Assembly: GCF_015319165.1 (NCBI RefSeq)
Contig: NZ_JADIVZ010000009.1
Span: 1 to 64,000, forward strand
DNA: 64,000 nt
Direction of reading: 5' to 3'
Origin: Nocardioides acrostichi
GTDB taxonomy: Bacteria > Actinomycetota > Actinomycetes > Propionibacteriales > Nocardioidaceae
A model generated the notes under the pieces. The model saw only the letters and a program-made list of their open reading frames with translations. It was not told the origin of the DNA and made no database searches. The number at the start of each line of letters is the position of its first letter. Position 1 is the first letter of the stretch. Made by a program: the position numbers and the translations under genes. Positions 16,002-25,904 of this stretch are shown here, in pieces.

Positions 16002-18487
16002 GACCGCTGGGTGGCGCCGGTGCGCTGCGTGGCGGCGACGACGGCGGCCTCGCGCAGGCCGGCGGTCTCCTCGTCGGTCAGCGTGCGGTCGGGGGCCCGG
16101 AAGCGCAGCGCGAAGGCCAGTGAGACCTGCCCGGCGCCCACCTGCTCGCCCCGGTAGACGTCGAAGAGCCGCACCGACTCCAGCAGCGGTCCCGCGCCCT
16201 CGCGCAGTGCCGCCTCGACCGCGGCGGCGGGTGTGCGCTCGTCGACGACGAGGGCGACGTCCTCCTTGGCGGCCGGGTAGTCGGAGAAGGACGGCGCCGG
16301 CCGCAGGTGCACGGCCGCCTCGATGAGGACGTCGAGGTCGACCTCGGCGGCGATGGAGCGCCGCGGCAGGTCGACGGCGTCGCAGACCTTGGGATGCAGC
16401 TCACCGGCGTGACCGACCAGGTGCTCCCCCACCCGCAGCTCGGCGCACCGACCGGGGTGCCACGGGGCCTCGGCGGCGGCGGCCACGGTGAGCTGGACCC
16501 CGAGGGCGTCGGCCACCGCGCGGACGGCATCCACCGCGTCGGACCAGTCCACCCCGCGACCGGTGCCCCACCAGCCGGGCAGTTCGGCGTCTCCCGTGGC
16601 CACCAGACCCAAGTGCAGGGGCTGGTCGGGCAGCGCCTTGAGCAGCGCGTCGAACTCGGCGTCGGTCGGGCGCCGGTCGACGGGCAGGATCGGTGCCGCC
16701 TCGGTGCCGCGCGGCAGGACCACCGGAGCGGCCTCGAACAGCGCGACCGAGGTGGTGCCCAGCCCCACGTTGCGGGCGGCTGCGCGCAGCAGGCCCGGCA
16801 GCAGGGTGGTGGTCATCGCCGGGGCCTGGGAGGAGAGCGGGTTGGAGAGCCGCAGGACCTGACGGCGCGGGTCGGCGGCAGGAATGCCCAGCACGTCGAG
16901 GTCGCGCTCGCCGACGAACGGGAAGTCGACCACCTCGACCCAGCCGGCTCCGGCCAGGGTGCGTCCGATGCGACGGCGCAGCGCCTGCACGCGGGTCAGG
17001 CCGCGGCCGCCCGGTGCGGGCGGGAGCACGGAGGGGATCTCGTCGTAGCCGACCAGGCGCACGACCTCCTCGACGAGGTCGTGGGGGTCGGTGATGTCGG
17101 GCCGCCACGGGGGCGGCGTGGCGGTGAGGGCGTCGCCCTCGCGCGCGACCACGCAGCCGTCGGCCTCGAGCAGGGCGAGGACCGTGTCGGCGTCGATGGG
17201 CAGGCCGGACACCCGGGCGGGCCGGTCGAGGCCCATCGTGACGGCTGCCATCGGCGGGGGCGTCCCGACGACGGTGTGCCCGGGGTCGGCGGTCGCACCG
17301 CCGTAGGTGGTGAGTAGCTCGACGACCCGATCGGCGGCCGCCTCGCAGATGGTCGGGTCGACACCGCGCTCGTTGCGCTTCCCGGCCTCGGAGCTGATCT
17401 TGTGTCGCTTGCCGGTGCGGAACATCGAGACGGCGTCCCAGTGCGCGGCCTCGATCAGCACCCGACTGGTGGAGGCCGACATCTCGGTGGTCTCGCCGCC
17501 CATGACGCCGCCGAGGCCGATGAGGCCGGAGTCGTCGGTGACGACGAGATCCTCGGCGGAGAGCTCGCGGTCGGTGCCGTCGAGCGTGGTGAGCCGCTCG
17601 CCGGCGCGTGCACGACGCACCCGCAGCGCGCCCTGCACCTTGTCGGCGTCGTACCCGTGGATCGGACGGCCCGTCTCGAGCATCACGTAGTTGGTCACGT
17701 CGACGGCCAGCGAGATGGGGCGCATGCCGGCGGCGGTGAGCCGCGCCGAGATGAAGTCCGGGGTGGCCGCGGTGGGGTCGAAGCCCGAGACGGTCCGGGC
17801 CACGAACACGGGGCAACCGGTGGGGTCGTCGACGACCACCGGGTGACCCTGGTCGTCGGCCGGGGGCACCTCGCGTAGCGCGGGGTCGCGGAAGTTGCTC
17901 GCACCCGACACCGAGAGGGCGACGTCTCGGGCGATGCCGCGCAGCGAGAGTCCGTAGGCGCGATCGGGGTTGACCTCGAGCTCGATGACCTCCTCGTCGA
18001 GACCGAGCACCCCTCGGGCGTCCTGGCCGGGCTCGCCCGCATCCTGGGGCAGCACGATGATGCCGTCGTGGTCCTCCCCGAGGCCGAGTTCGCGAGCCGA
18101 GCAGATCATGCCCGCGGAGACGTGGCCGTAGGTCTTGCGGGCGCTGATCTCGAAACCGCCCGGCAAGACGCCGCCGGGCAGCACGACGACGACCAGGTCG
18201 CCGGGCGCGAAGTTGTGCGCACCGCACACGATGCCCTGCGGGTCGCCCGACCCGTTCGCATCGCCCACGTCGACGGTGCACCAGTTGATGGTCTTGCCGT
18301 TCTTCTGCGGCTCCGGCTCCATCGTGAGCACCCGGCCCACCACGAGCGGACCGCTGATCTCTGCGCCCGCCGACTCGATGGCCTCCAGCTTCAGACCGGT
18401 GCGGGTCAGGGCGGCCGTGATGTCCTCGGTCGTGGTGCCCTCGGGCACGTCGACGTAGTCGAGGATCCAGGACTTCGATGTCTTCAC
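15998..18487 (-). CDS. pheT: Phenylalanine--tRNA ligase beta subunit
   Basis: 829 aa, normal for the bacterial-type beta chain of the (alpha-beta)2 synthetase. Order of domains: N-terminal module with tRNA-binding OB fold (about 40-155, IVCGAHNFAPGDLVVVVLPG), B3/4 editing domain (about 210-390) and B5 domain, a core synthetase-like domain, and C-terminal anticodon-binding FDX domain (APSFSDYPAAKEDVALVVDE). The GTG start at 18487 is preceded by GAGGAG and lies 14 nt after the pheS stop. Coupled downstream to the AfsR-like regulator by a GTGA overlap. Confidence 0.97.
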   Translation of the reverse strand: MKTSKSWILDYVDVPEGTTTEDITAALTRTGLKLEAIESAGAEISGPLVVGRVLTMEPEPQKNGKTINWCTVDVGDANGSGDPQGIVCGAHNFAPGDLVVVVLPGGVLPGGFEISARKTYGHVSAGMICSARELGLGEDHDGIIVLPQDAGEPGQDARGVLGLDEEVIELEVNPDRAYGLSLRGIARDVALSVSGASNFRDPALREVPPADDQGHPVVVDDPTGCPVFVARTVSGFDPTAATPDFISARLTAAGMRPISLAVDVTNYVMLETGRPIHGYDADKVQGALRVRRARAGERLTTLDGTDRELSAEDLVVTDDSGLIGLGGVMGGETTEMSASTSRVLIEAAHWDAVSMFRTGKRHKISSEAGKRNERGVDPTICEAAADRVVELLTTYGGATADPGHTVVGTPPPMAAVTMGLDRPARVSGLPIDADTVLALLEADGCVVAREGDALTATPPPWRPDITDPHDLVEEVVRLVGYDEIPSVLPPAPGGRGLTRVQALRRRIGRTLAGAGWVEVVDFPFVGERDLDVLGIPAADPRRQVLRLSNPLSSQAPAMTTTLLPGLLRAAARNVGLGTTSVALFEAAPVVLPRGTEAAPILPVDRRPTDAEFDALLKALPDQPLHLGLVATGDAELPGWWGTGRGVDWSDAVDAVRAVADALGVQLTVAAAAEAPWHPGRCAELRVGEHLVGHAGELHPKVCDAVDLPRRSIAAEVDLDVLIEAAVHLRPAPSFSDYPAAKEDVALVVDERTPAAAVEAALREGAGPLLESVRLFDVYRGEQVGAGQVSLAFALRFRAPDRTLTDEETAGLREAAVVAATQRTGATQRS

Positions 18488-18501
18488 TGGTGGTCTCCTC
18501 G

Positions 18502-19599
18502 TCAGATCTCGGTGCCGAACGCGGCACTGAATCGCACGTCGCCCTCGAAGAGCGGGCGCAGATCCTCCAGGCCGTGGCGGAACATGAAGCTGCGGTCGAT
18601 GCCCATGCCGAACGCGAAACCCGAGTAGCGCTCGGGGTCGACCCCACAGGCCGTGAGGACGCGCGGGTTCACGACGCCGCACCCTCCCCACTCGATCCAA
18701 CCCTCACCGCGGCACGTGCGGCAGGCATCGCTTCCCACGCCGCGGCACACGAAGCACCGGACGTCGACCTCGGCCGACGGCTCGGTGAAGGGGAAGTACG
18801 AGGGCCGGAAGCGGGTGTCGATGCCCTCGCCGAAGAGCCGGGCGGCGAGGTGGTCGAGCGAGCCCTTCAGATGGGCCATCGAGATGCCCTCGTCGACGAC
18901 CAGCCCCTCGACCTGGTGGAACATCGGGCTGTGCGTGGCGTCGTACTCGTCGGTGCGGAAGACCCGCCCGGGGCAGGCGACGTAGATGGGGGGCTGCCGG
19001 GTGAGCATGGTGCGTGCCTGGACCGGCGAGGTCTGGGTGCGCAGGACGACGTGTCGGTCCGCCGGCTCTGTCCAGAACGTGTCCTGCATCGTGCGCGCCG
19101 GGTGGTCGGGGCCGAGGTTGAGGGCGTCGAAGTTCAGCCACTCCGCCTCGACGACCGGCCCTTCAGCGATCTCCCAGCCCATGGCCACGAAGATGTCGGC
19201 GATGAGCTCTGACTGGAGCGTGATCGGGTGTCGAGCGCCTCGGGGACGCCGCGTGGTGGGCAGGGTGACGTCGACCGTCTCCTCGGCCAGCATGCGCTCC
19301 TCGTGCTCGGCCTCGAGCACCTCCTGGCGGGCCGCCAGCGCCTGGTTGACCTGCCCGCGGGCGCGGCCGACCCGCTGGCCGGCGTCCTTGCGGGCCTGCG
19401 GTGGCAGGGCGCCGATCTCGCGGTTGGCGAGCGCGAGCGCCGAGCGGTCGCCGGCGTGGTCGATGCGCGCCTGCTTCAGCTCCTCGAGCGTCGCCGCCGC
19501 CGCGAACGCCGCCGTCGCGGCGTCCACCGCCCTCGACACCTCCTCCTCGGAGAGTGCGGCGACCTCGACCGGGTCGAAGGAGGAGTTGGGGCCGGACAT
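18502..19599 (-). CDS. pheS: Phenylalanine--tRNA ligase alpha subunit
   Basis: 365 aa. Catalytic subunit charging tRNA-Phe. N-terminal coiled-coil arm (about 15-105) is followed by the class II core: motif 2 region [31 protein letters not shown] and motif 3 [16 protein letters not shown]. Near residue 290, [20 protein letters not shown] supplies a pair of CxxC motifs, a zinc-knuckle-like insertion that I recall in other Actinobacteria. Starts at ATG 19599 with AAAGG upstream. The much longer open frame continuing upstream is a shadow of neighbouring genes. Forms the pheS-pheT-regulator operon. Confidence 0.97.
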   Translation of the reverse strand: MSGPNSSFDPVEVAALSEEEVSRAVDAATAAFAAAATLEELKQARIDHAGDRSALALANREIGALPPQARKDAGQRVGRARGQVNQALAARQEVLEAEHEERMLAEETVDVTLPTTRRPRGARHPITLQSELIADIFVAMGWEIAEGPVVEAEWLNFDALNLGPDHPARTMQDTFWTEPADRHVVLRTQTSPVQARTMLTRQPPIYVACPGRVFRTDEYDATHSPMFHQVEGLVVDEGISMAHLKGSLDHLAARLFGEGIDTRFRPSYFPFTEPSAEVDVRCFVCRGVGSDACRTCRGEGWIEWGGCGVVNPRVLTACGVDPERYSGFAFGMGIDRSFMFRHGLEDLRPLFEGDVRFSAAFGTEI

Positions 19600-19671
19600 G
19601 GCAGCCTTTCGGTGCGGAACGTGGGCGACGCCCCCGAAGGGACGCGCTCGCAGTCTAGGAAGGCGGTGCCG

Positions 19672-20571
19672 GTGACCGCGAACCGGATAGCCCCCGGCCG
19701 GGTGCTCGCACAGCTGCTGCGCTTCGCCTGGACCGAGGCGCAGTCGTGCCTGTTCGCGGCCGCCGTGATCGGCGGACTCCTCGTCACGTATCTGGTGCCA
19801 CTGCCGATCGCGGCCTATGACGCCATGCTCGTGTGGTGCGTGGCCGTGACGCTGGGTTTCTGGGCGCTCGGCCTGGAGACCTGGCGCGAGGTGCTGGTGA
19901 TCCTGGCCTTCCACCTGCTCGGCCTGGGCCTGGAGTTGTTCAAGGTGCACGAGGGCTCGTGGAGCTATCCGGGCGAGGCCGTGACCAAGGTCTGGGGCGT
20001 GCCGCTGTTCTCGGGGTTCATGTACGCCTCGGTCGGCTCCTACATCTGCCAGGCCTGGCGCCGGTTCGACCTCCGGGTCACCGTCTACCCGGTGCTGCCT
20101 GCCACGGTCGTGGCCGTGGCGGTCTACGCCAACTTCTTCACCCACCACTGGATCTGGGATCTGCGCCTGCCGCTCGCCGTGGCCGGGGTGGTGGTGCTGC
20201 GCCGCACGTGGGTGCTGTTCACGGTGGGTCGCGACCGCTACCGGATGCCGCTCGCGCTCTCGTTCCTGCTGATCGGCTTCTTCCTCTGGGTCGCGGAGAA
20301 CGCAGCCACCCTGCTCGGCGCGTGGGCCTACCCCGACCAGGAGAACGGCTGGCACGCCGTGCACACCACGAAGATCGGCGCCTGGGCGCTCCTGGTGACC
20401 ATGAGCTTCGTGCTCGTGGCCACCGTGAAGCGCGGCGAGGGTCGCCTCTACACGGGATCGACGCCGAGCGAGGCGGCCGGCCAGCGCACGACGACCCTGG
20501 CGCCACCGGACGGCGCGTCGTCGATCGAGACCGAGCCTCCGTGGGCGCGGGTGAGCCCACCCACGACGTAG
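19672..20571 (+). CDS. DUF817 family integral membrane protein
   Basis: 299 aa, conserved membrane protein of unknown function (DUF817, B. subtilis YoaT-like). About eight hydrophobic helices. Recognisable family blocks are [60 protein letters not shown] and [20 protein letters not shown]. Start chosen at GTG 19672, 9 nt after AGGAAGG; a GTG at 19666 is too close to that site. It diverges from pheS. The last ~41 codons overlap the convergent histidine kinase gene on the other strand by 124 bp; the tail ([14 protein letters not shown]) is hydrophilic and probably dispensable. Confidence 0.85.
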   Translation: MTANRIAPGRVLAQLLRFAWTEAQSCLFAAAVIGGLLVTYLVPLPIAAYDAMLVWCVAVTLGFWALGLETWREVLVILAFHLLGLGLELFKVHEGSWSYPGEAVTKVWGVPLFSGFMYASVGSYICQAWRRFDLRVTVYPVLPATVVAVAVYANFFTHHWIWDLRLPLAVAGVVVLRRTWVLFTVGRDRYRMPLALSFLLIGFFLWVAENAATLLGAWAYPDQENGWHAVHTTKIGAWALLVTMSFVLVATVKRGEGRLYTGSTPSEAAGQRTTTLAPPDGASSIETEPPWARVSPPTT

Positions 20572-21527
20572 AGGCCCAGACCGGACCCGCCACTCGCGCC
20601 GTGCTTCCAGAACTTCGTGAACACCCGTCGCCGGATCTCCTCCGCGATGCCCTCGCCCTCGTCGTCGACCGTGACGGTGACGGCCTCGCCCCCGTCGCGC
20701 AACTGACCGCGCCCGAGGGTCATCGTGACCGCGCCGGCGCCGTGGCGCACACCGTTCTCGACCAGGTTGGTGAGCACCTGGTGGAGTTTGTCGGGGTCGG
20801 CGAGGATGCGCGGGAGGTCGTCGCTCTCGCAGACCATGCTCACCGCGGCCGAGGTGCCCGCGGACACCGAGGCGACGACCCGCTCGGCGATCATGACCAC
20901 GTCGGTCGGTCGCGGGTGCAGCTGGAGCCGCCCGGTGTCGATGCGTGCGACGTCGAGCAGCTCTGCGATGAGCCGGCTGAGCCGGTCGGAGTCGGCGTGC
21001 ACGGTGGTGAGCATCAGCTTCTTCTGCTCGTCGTTGAGCTTGTCCCACCGGTTGAGCAGCGCCTGCACGAAGCCCTTGACCCCGGTCAGCGGCGAACGCA
21101 GCTCGTGCGCCACGGTGGCCACGAGGTCGGACCGCTCGCGGTCGAGACGAGCCCGACCGCGCCCGCTGCGCAGCGTCACGGCGACCTCGGCCACCGGCCC
21201 TCGCGATGCGTGCCGTCGGAGCCTGGCCGTGGTCAGCACCTCGGTCCCGTCGGGCAGCAGCCACGACTGCTCGGGAACGCCCGACCGAGTGGCGAGGCCC
21301 CCGAACGGCGTGTTGACCGAGATCCAGGTGCACCCGTCACGGTCGGTGAGGCGCAGGACGTCGGCCAACGGGCGGCCCACGGCCTCGTCGGCATCGACGG
21401 CCAGCATCCGCGCCGCCCCCGCGGACAGCATGGTCACGCCGTCCGGGCCGGCCAGGAGGACGGCGTCGGGCAGCGCGTCGATGACCTCTTGCGCGCTACG
21501 TGAAGGCACTCCGGCAGGGTAGTTCAC
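20448..21527 (-). CDS. Soluble PAS-domain histidine kinase (orphan)
   Basis: 359 aa. N-terminal PAS-like sensor (about 10-70, [20 protein letters not shown]), HisKA dimerisation domain with phospho-acceptor His141 in [17 protein letters not shown], then an HATPase_c domain with N box ([15 protein letters not shown]), G1 DDEGEGI and G2 [20 protein letters not shown]. No membrane helices, so the signal is probably cytosolic. No response regulator is adjacent. Its GTG immediately follows the TGA of the RNA methyltransferase gene (0-nt spacing), making it the tail of the infC-rpmI-rplT transcript. A GTG seven codons in is another possible start. Converges into DUF817. Confidence 0.9.
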   Translation of the reverse strand: MNYPAGVPSRSAQEVIDALPDAVLLAGPDGVTMLSAGAARMLAVDADEAVGRPLADVLRLTDRDGCTWISVNTPFGGLATRSGVPEQSWLLPDGTEVLTTARLRRHASRGPVAEVAVTLRSGRGRARLDRERSDLVATVAHELRSPLTGVKGFVQALLNRWDKLNDEQKKLMLTTVHADSDRLSRLIAELLDVARIDTGRLQLHPRPTDVVMIAERVVASVSAGTSAAVSMVCESDDLPRILADPDKLHQVLTNLVENGVRHGAGAVTMTLGRGQLRDGGEAVTVTVDDEGEGIAEEIRRRVFTKFWKHGASGGSGLGLYVVGGLTRAHGGSVSIDDAPSGGARVVVRWPAASLGVDPV

Positions 21528-22313
21528 TCATCCGCGAGCGTGACGCACCCGCGCGCTGGCGTACAGACACACCGCGGCGGCCGTGGCGAGGTTGAGCGAC
21601 TCGGCGCGGCCGTGGATCGGGATCGAGACCCGGTGGTCGGCGAGTGCGGCATGCTCCGGGGCGAGCCCGTGCGCCTCGTTGCCGAAGAGCCAGGCCGTGG
21701 GCCGGGCCAGCAGATCGTCTGCGGCGAAGAGATCGACGTCGCCAGCCGCCTGGGTGGCCAGCACCTGGAAACCGGCCGCCTGCGCGGCCGCGATGACCGC
21801 GGGTACCTCCGCCGCCACGTGCACCGGCAGGTGGAACGCACTGCCGGCGGAGGCCCGGAGGGTCTTCGGGTTGTAGAGGTCGACCGCGTTGCCGGCGAGC
21901 ACCACGGAGGAGGCACCGGCCGCGTCGGCGCAGCGGATGACCGTGCCCGCATTACCTGGGTCGGCGACGTCGGCGCAGATCGCGACGAACGGGCCCGTGA
22001 GCGCCTGCTCGAGCGGTACGTCGAGAAAGCGGCACAGCGCCACCACCCCGGCTGGGGTCACCGTATCGGTGAGCGCCGTGAGCGCGCGCTGGTCGACGAG
22101 GGTGAGTGGCAGGTTCTCGGGCAGGTCGGGCAGCAGGTGTTCGCGCCCCGGCAGGGCGAGCACCTCGACGACGACCCCGGCCGTGAGCGCCGCCACGACG
22201 GCGTTGCGACCCTCCGCGAGGAAGAGCCGCCGCTCCGATCGCTCGGAACGGCGGCTCAGCCGACGTAGCTGCTTGACCCGGGCGTTGCCCGCGGAGAGCG
22301 GCGCGACGCTCAG
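21528..22313 (-). CDS. TrmH/SpoU-family RNA 2'-O-methyltransferase, apparent CTG start
   Basis: 261 aa if started at CTG 22313. SPOUT methyltransferase using SAM on tRNA or 23S rRNA. Motif blocks: [20 protein letters not shown] (motif 1), [10 protein letters not shown] (motif 2) and [18 protein letters not shown] (motif 3). The N-terminal substrate-binding domain [16 protein letters not shown] and RLFLAEGRN is in frame but has no ATG, GTG or TTG before it. The only plausible initiator is CTG 22313, which overlaps the rplT stop (CTGA) and follows GAAGG by 7 nt. A GTG at 22196 would delete the conserved N-terminal domain. The target RNA is not identifiable. Confidence 0.88.
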   Translation of the reverse strand: MSVAPLSAGNARVKQLRRLSRRSERSERRLFLAEGRNAVVAALTAGVVVEVLALPGREHLLPDLPENLPLTLVDQRALTALTDTVTPAGVVALCRFLDVPLEQALTGPFVAICADVADPGNAGTVIRCADAAGASSVVLAGNAVDLYNPKTLRASAGSAFHLPVHVAAEVPAVIAAAQAAGFQVLATQAAGDVDLFAADDLLARPTAWLFGNEAHGLAPEHAALADHRVSIPIHGRAESLNLATAAAVCLYASARVRHARG

Positions 22314-22696
22314 GCCGAGGCCTTCGGCGCGTTGACGTCGTCGGGCAGGGCGGCCTTGGCGGTCTCGACGAGGGCATTGAACGCCGCGATGTCGTTGACG
22401 GCGAGGTCGGCGAGGATCTTGCGGTCGACCTCGACGCCGGCCAGGTTCAGGCCCTGGATGAAGCGGTTGTAGGTCATGCCCTGGGCACGGGCGGCGGCGT
22501 TGATGCGCTGGATCCAGAGGCGCCGGAAGTTGCCCTTGTTCTTGCGCCGGTCGTTGTAGTTGTAGACCAGCGAGTGGGTGACCTGCTCCTTGGCCTTGCG
22601 GTAGAGGCGCGAGCGCTGTCCGCGGTAGCCGCTGGCGCGGTCGAGGGTGGTCCGACGCTTCTTCTGGGCGTTCACTGCCCGCTTGACGCGTGCCAT
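22310..22696 (-). CDS. rplT: 50S ribosomal protein L20
   Basis: 128 aa, normal length. Begins [20 protein letters not shown] and contains [17 protein letters not shown] and [20 protein letters not shown], the L20 hallmarks. L20 binds 23S rRNA early in 50S assembly and in some bacteria represses its own operon. The C-terminal tail ([10 protein letters not shown]) is a short extension. Third gene of infC-rpmI-rplT; its stop codon overlaps the apparent CTG start of the methyltransferase. Confidence 0.98.
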   Translation of the reverse strand: MARVKRAVNAQKKRRTTLDRASGYRGQRSRLYRKAKEQVTHSLVYNYNDRRKNKGNFRRLWIQRINAAARAQGMTYNRFIQGLNLAGVEVDRKILADLAVNDIAAFNALVETAKAALPDDVNAPKASA

Positions 22697-22737
22697 CAGA
22701 TGACTCCTTTAACGATGTGGGTGGTGGTCGCGGGCGC

Positions 22738-22932
22738 TCAGCGACCGAGCAGCTTCTTGGCGCGCGGGACGTCGGCCTTGGCGACCTCGGTCGTGCCGGA
22801 CATCCGGCGGGTCACCTTCGAGGGCTTCTTCTCGAGGTTGTGGCGCAGCCCCGCCTTCTGGCGACGGATCTTGCCGGAGCCGGTCACGCGGAAACGCTTG
22901 GAAGCACCGGAGTGCGTCTTGTTCTTGGGCAT
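22738..22932 (-). CDS. rpmI: 50S ribosomal protein L35
   Basis: 64 aa, the usual size. Starts [20 protein letters not shown] and continues [20 protein letters not shown], both diagnostic of L35. Lies between infC (46 nt upstream) and rplT (41 nt downstream) in the standard translation operon. Small basic protein of the large subunit. Confidence 0.97.
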   Translation of the reverse strand: MPKNKTHSGASKRFRVTGSGKIRRQKAGLRHNLEKKPSKVTRRMSGTTEVAKADVPRAKKLLGR

Positions 22933-22978
22933 GGTCGTGCCTTTCTGCTCTTCGCTTCTTCGCGCTGACCCTGCGGGG

Positions 22979-23659
22979 TCAGGCGTCGATCTCGGGGTCG
23001 AGGTTCTCGGAGCGGCCGCGCTCCTTCTTGGTGGTGCCGCGCTGGGCGTTCGCCGCGGTGCGCTCGGCCTTCTCCTCGGCCTCGGACGCCGCGCGCTCGG
23101 CGGCGGCGGCGCTCTTGGCGGCCTTCACCTCGGCCTTGGCCTCGGACTTCTTCTTGTGCGGGCCGAGCACCATGATCATGTTGCGGCCGTCCTGCTTGGG
23201 CTTGCTCTCCACGAAACCCAGGTCGTCGACGTCTTCGGCGAGACGCTGGAGCAGCCGGAAGCCCAACTCGGGGCGGTGCTGCTCGCGACCGCGGAACATG
23301 ATGGTGATCTTGACCTTGTCGCCGGCCTTGAGGAACCGGACGACGTGGCCCTTCTTGGTCTCGTAGTCGTGCTGGTCGATCTTGGGGCGGAGCTTCATCT
23401 CCTTGATGACCACGTTGGTCTGGTTCCGGCGCGCCTCACGGGCCTTCTGGGCGTTCTCGTACTTGAACTTCCCGTAGTCCATGAGCTTGCACACCGGCGG
23501 TCGCGCGGTCGGAGCCACCTCGACCAGGTCGAGGTCGGCCTCCTGCGCGAGGCGCAGCGCATCGGCCGTCGGCACGATGCCGACGGTCTCGCCGTTGGGG
23601 CCAACGAGCCGGACCTCTGCGACGCGGATCCGGTCGTTGATTCGAAGCTCGGTGCTGAT
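22979..23659 (-). CDS. infC: Translation initiation factor IF-3 with ATC start
   Basis: 226 aa. Binds the 30S subunit and checks initiator tRNA and start codon. N-domain [19 protein letters not shown], linker [21 protein letters not shown]-domain [20 protein letters not shown] are all typical. No ATG/GTG/TTG fits: the homologous first codon is ATC at 23657-23659, 4 nt after AGGAGG. infC of many bacteria uses such rare AUU/AUC/AUA starts for self-repression by IF3, so this fits established biology. The C-terminal ~55 residues form an Ala/Glu/Lys-rich extension, common in Actinobacteria. First gene of infC-rpmI-rplT. Confidence 0.95.
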   Translation of the reverse strand: MSTELRINDRIRVAEVRLVGPNGETVGIVPTADALRLAQEADLDLVEVAPTARPPVCKLMDYGKFKYENAQKAREARRNQTNVVIKEMKLRPKIDQHDYETKKGHVVRFLKAGDKVKITIMFRGREQHRPELGFRLLQRLAEDVDDLGFVESKPKQDGRNMIMVLGPHKKKSEAKAEVKAAKSAAAAERAASEAEEKAERTAANAQRGTTKKERGRSENLDPEIDA

Positions 23660-23855
23660 GTGTCCTCCTGGGAGCGACGTCTGGTGGGCATCCAAGCGGA
23701 ACCCCAGTCGCCGGTGCGCGGAGCACCGAGGAGGACGAACCGATGATGCTGGCGTCGTCCGCCGGACCGGACCCGACGACCTGGCGGTCGATGCGGGTGG
23801 GAGACTCGTGGTCACCGCTTGTGGATCGGGCACGCCGCAAGGCGCACCTGATCGG

Positions 23856-24689
23856 TCAACGGTTGATGCTAGCCGACGATTCCCGATGGCTGCCAATCCG
23901 CGCCAGCAACGCAGCCTGGACGCGCGGCGCCAGGCGCATCACGACGAGATCGGCGAGCAGCATGAGGCCGGCCCCCGCGAGGACGTCGAGCACCCAGTGG
24001 TTGCCGGTGGCGATGACGACCATCGAGGTGGTCAGTGGGTAGGCCACCGCGAGCACGCGGACCCAGGCGCGCGGGACGGCCCGCCACACGACGAGGGCGA
24101 CCCAGACGGCCCAGCCCACGTGGAGGGAGGGCATGGCGGCCAGCTCGTTGGTCAAGTAGCCGAGGCCGGCAGGAGCCGAGGCGTGCGAGGACCACCAGCC
24201 CCACGGCGCGGTCAGGGCCAGTACGTCGCCGTACCCGGCGAGCAGCCTCGGCGGTGCCACCGGAATCGTGATGTAGACGGCCAGCGCGACCACCGAGGCG
24301 AGGACGAGGGTGCGACGCTCGCGCACGTAGACGGCCCGTCGGCGCCACCAGAGCAGGAGCATGACGGCGCCGGTCACGGCGTAGTGGGCCACCGAGTACC
24401 AGTAGGACGCCGCGACGGCGAGCACGAGGTGCTCGGAGAGCCAGGACACCCAGCTCGCCTCGATGTGCACGTGGGTCAGCTGCTCGAGCCGGGCGATGCG
24501 CAGCGCGTGGCCGGTGGCGAGCCCGAGGTCGTTGTCGGCCAGGGTGCGACCGGCGCTGTACCCGACGTACAGTGCCGCGATCAGGCCTAGCTCGACCACG
24601 CCTGCCGCCAGGACCGGCAGGCGGCGGGGCGCGACTGCCGAGGCCGTCGGACGAGCAGCGGTCGTGGGGCTCGTCAGGTGAACGGTCAT
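23856..24689 (-). CDS. PAP2-superfamily membrane phosphatase / inositolphosphotransferase-like
   Basis: 277 aa with about six membrane helices. The phosphatase signature is split as in the PAP2_3 (AUR1-like) group: [20 protein letters not shown] with the catalytic His, and [20 protein letters not shown] with the second His and the Asp. The first KxxxxxxRP block is not obvious; [11 protein letters not shown] occupies the place. Likely acts on lipid phosphates at the outer face of the plasma membrane. The helices between residues 25 and 150 include [18 protein letters not shown] and [13 protein letters not shown]. Lies upstream of infC on the same strand with a ~195-bp gap, so probably a separate transcript. 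Substrate unknown. Confidence 0.82.
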   Translation of the reverse strand: MTVHLTSPTTAARPTASAVAPRRLPVLAAGVVELGLIAALYVGYSAGRTLADNDLGLATGHALRIARLEQLTHVHIEASWVSWLSEHLVLAVAASYWYSVAHYAVTGAVMLLLWWRRRAVYVRERRTLVLASVVALAVYITIPVAPPRLLAGYGDVLALTAPWGWWSSHASAPAGLGYLTNELAAMPSLHVGWAVWVALVVWRAVPRAWVRVLAVAYPLTTSMVVIATGNHWVLDVLAGAGLMLLADLVVMRLAPRVQAALLARIGSHRESSASINR

Positions 24690-24846
24690 CGTGCTCCTCG
24701 GCAGGGGGGCTCCTCGGGGATGACGCTCAGTCCAGCAGAGGGGTTGTCATCTGAGCATCAGGGTTTTCCCTCGCTCCACCCCGGCACCACACCCGAGCGG
24801 CACGTGCCCGAACTCCGCGAGAGTCAGTTGCTTCAATACAACCAAT

Positions 24847-25380
24847 CTAGCTTTCATTCCCCGACTCGGAATCGTCGGGCGCGAGCCACACCGCGGACCC
24901 GTCCATCCAGGCGACCTGCCAATCTCGCGCGAGACCCTCGAGGTCGGCGCGCTCCACGACGAGCAGCGCGGGGCCGGCGACGTCGACCACCAGCGCGTCC
25001 GCGCCCTCCTGGAGCGCCGATCGAGCGGCGTCTCGCGCCGTCACCGGCACCGGCCGGGCATCGGCCCGCCAGGCCCGCAGCGGGGTCATGCCGGAGAAGG
25101 CCAGGAGAGCCCGACGGCCGTCACGGCCGGTGAGCAGCACCGCCGCCATCTCGCTGGACTTGTCACTCACCAGCCCCGCCGCGTCGACCTCCGACTCCCC
25201 CAGCACGGCCACCACGGGCACCAGCAATCGAGCGGACGCCAGAGCGGCCACCACCCGGGCGTGGGCGTCTGCCCCCGGAGCTCGGTGGTAATCGGCCAGG
25301 GCCCGCTCCAATGCCGGGTCCGCTGCGCCGAGGTCACCGGGAAAGCCAGACCCCAGCAGCCGCCGTCCACCGTCGTCCAT
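24847..25380 (-). CDS. SseB family protein
   Basis: 177 aa. Matches the SseB N-terminal domain layout: ALADYHRAPGADAHARVVAA, LLVPVVAVLGE, SSEMAAVLLTGRDGRRALLA, FSGMTPLRAWRADARPVPVT and ADALVVDVAGPALLVVERAD. The family is widespread in Actinobacteria and its function is poorly known; in enteric bacteria the name comes from a serine-sensitivity phenotype. No signal peptide or membrane segment. Diverges from the small membrane protein gene at 25459. Function not assigned. Confidence 0.85.
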   Translation of the reverse strand: MDDGGRRLLGSGFPGDLGAADPALERALADYHRAPGADAHARVVAALASARLLVPVVAVLGESEVDAAGLVSDKSSEMAAVLLTGRDGRRALLAFSGMTPLRAWRADARPVPVTARDAARSALQEGADALVVDVAGPALLVVERADLEGLARDWQVAWMDGSAVWLAPDDSESGNES

Positions 25381-25458
25381 CGCGCCATTCTCCCGCTCTC
25401 GCCGACGCCGGCCGGATCGGGGCCTTGCGAGGAGGCCCCTCTGTGGCAGGCTGGAGAG

Positions 25459-25875
25459 GTGGACGACGCCGCCTGGAGTGCTCTCGCCCTCACGCTCACT
25501 CTGCTCGGCGGCGCCGGCACCTGGTGGCTCTGGCGCCGACGCGGCGCCGTAGCAGGGCTGCGCGCGGCGGCGATCACGCTGCTGGTGCCGGCCGCCTGGG
25601 CGACCCGTACCCTGCGCATGTTCACCCGCATCGCCGACGCCGTGGGCGACTGGGCCACCGGCCTCGTCTTCTCGCCGCGCGTGTGGACCGGAGTCGCGCT
25701 GGCAGGGGTCTCACTGGTGCTGCTCGTGCTCGCGCGGCTTCTTGCCGCCCGCCGCCCCGCAGTGACGGCCGCGCCGACCCGCGGACAGCCCGCCGTCTCC
25801 GGCCGCCACGACCCCGACGACCGCGACGAGCTGGGAGACATCGAGGACCTGCTCCGCCAGCGGGGCATCTCCTGA
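25459..25875 (+). CDS. Small membrane protein of unknown function
   Basis: 138 aa, not recognised. Two or three hydrophobic segments: WSALALTLTLLGGAGTWWLW near the N-terminus, a moderately hydrophobic stretch around LRAAAITLLVPAAWATRTLR, and WTGVALAGVSLVLLVLARLL near residue 85. The C-terminal 35 residues are polar and acidic (HDPDDRDELGDIEDLLRQRG). GTG 25459 is the most likely start although its GGAGA is unusually close. The stop overlaps a CTG codon that could start the next gene. Probably a small actinobacterial membrane protein co-expressed with the kinase-like gene. Confidence 0.65.
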   Translation: MDDAAWSALALTLTLLGGAGTWWLWRRRGAVAGLRAAAITLLVPAAWATRTLRMFTRIADAVGDWATGLVFSPRVWTGVALAGVSLVLLVLARLLAARRPAVTAAPTRGQPAVSGRHDPDDRDELGDIEDLLRQRGIS

Positions 25876-25904
25876 GCGAGGGCGTCGAGGCGGCGGCGCG
25901 CGCC

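Noticed and set aside
23660..23855. Structured leader or attenuator before infC
   Set aside because: No stable hairpin with terminator features could be identified by eye; left unannotated.
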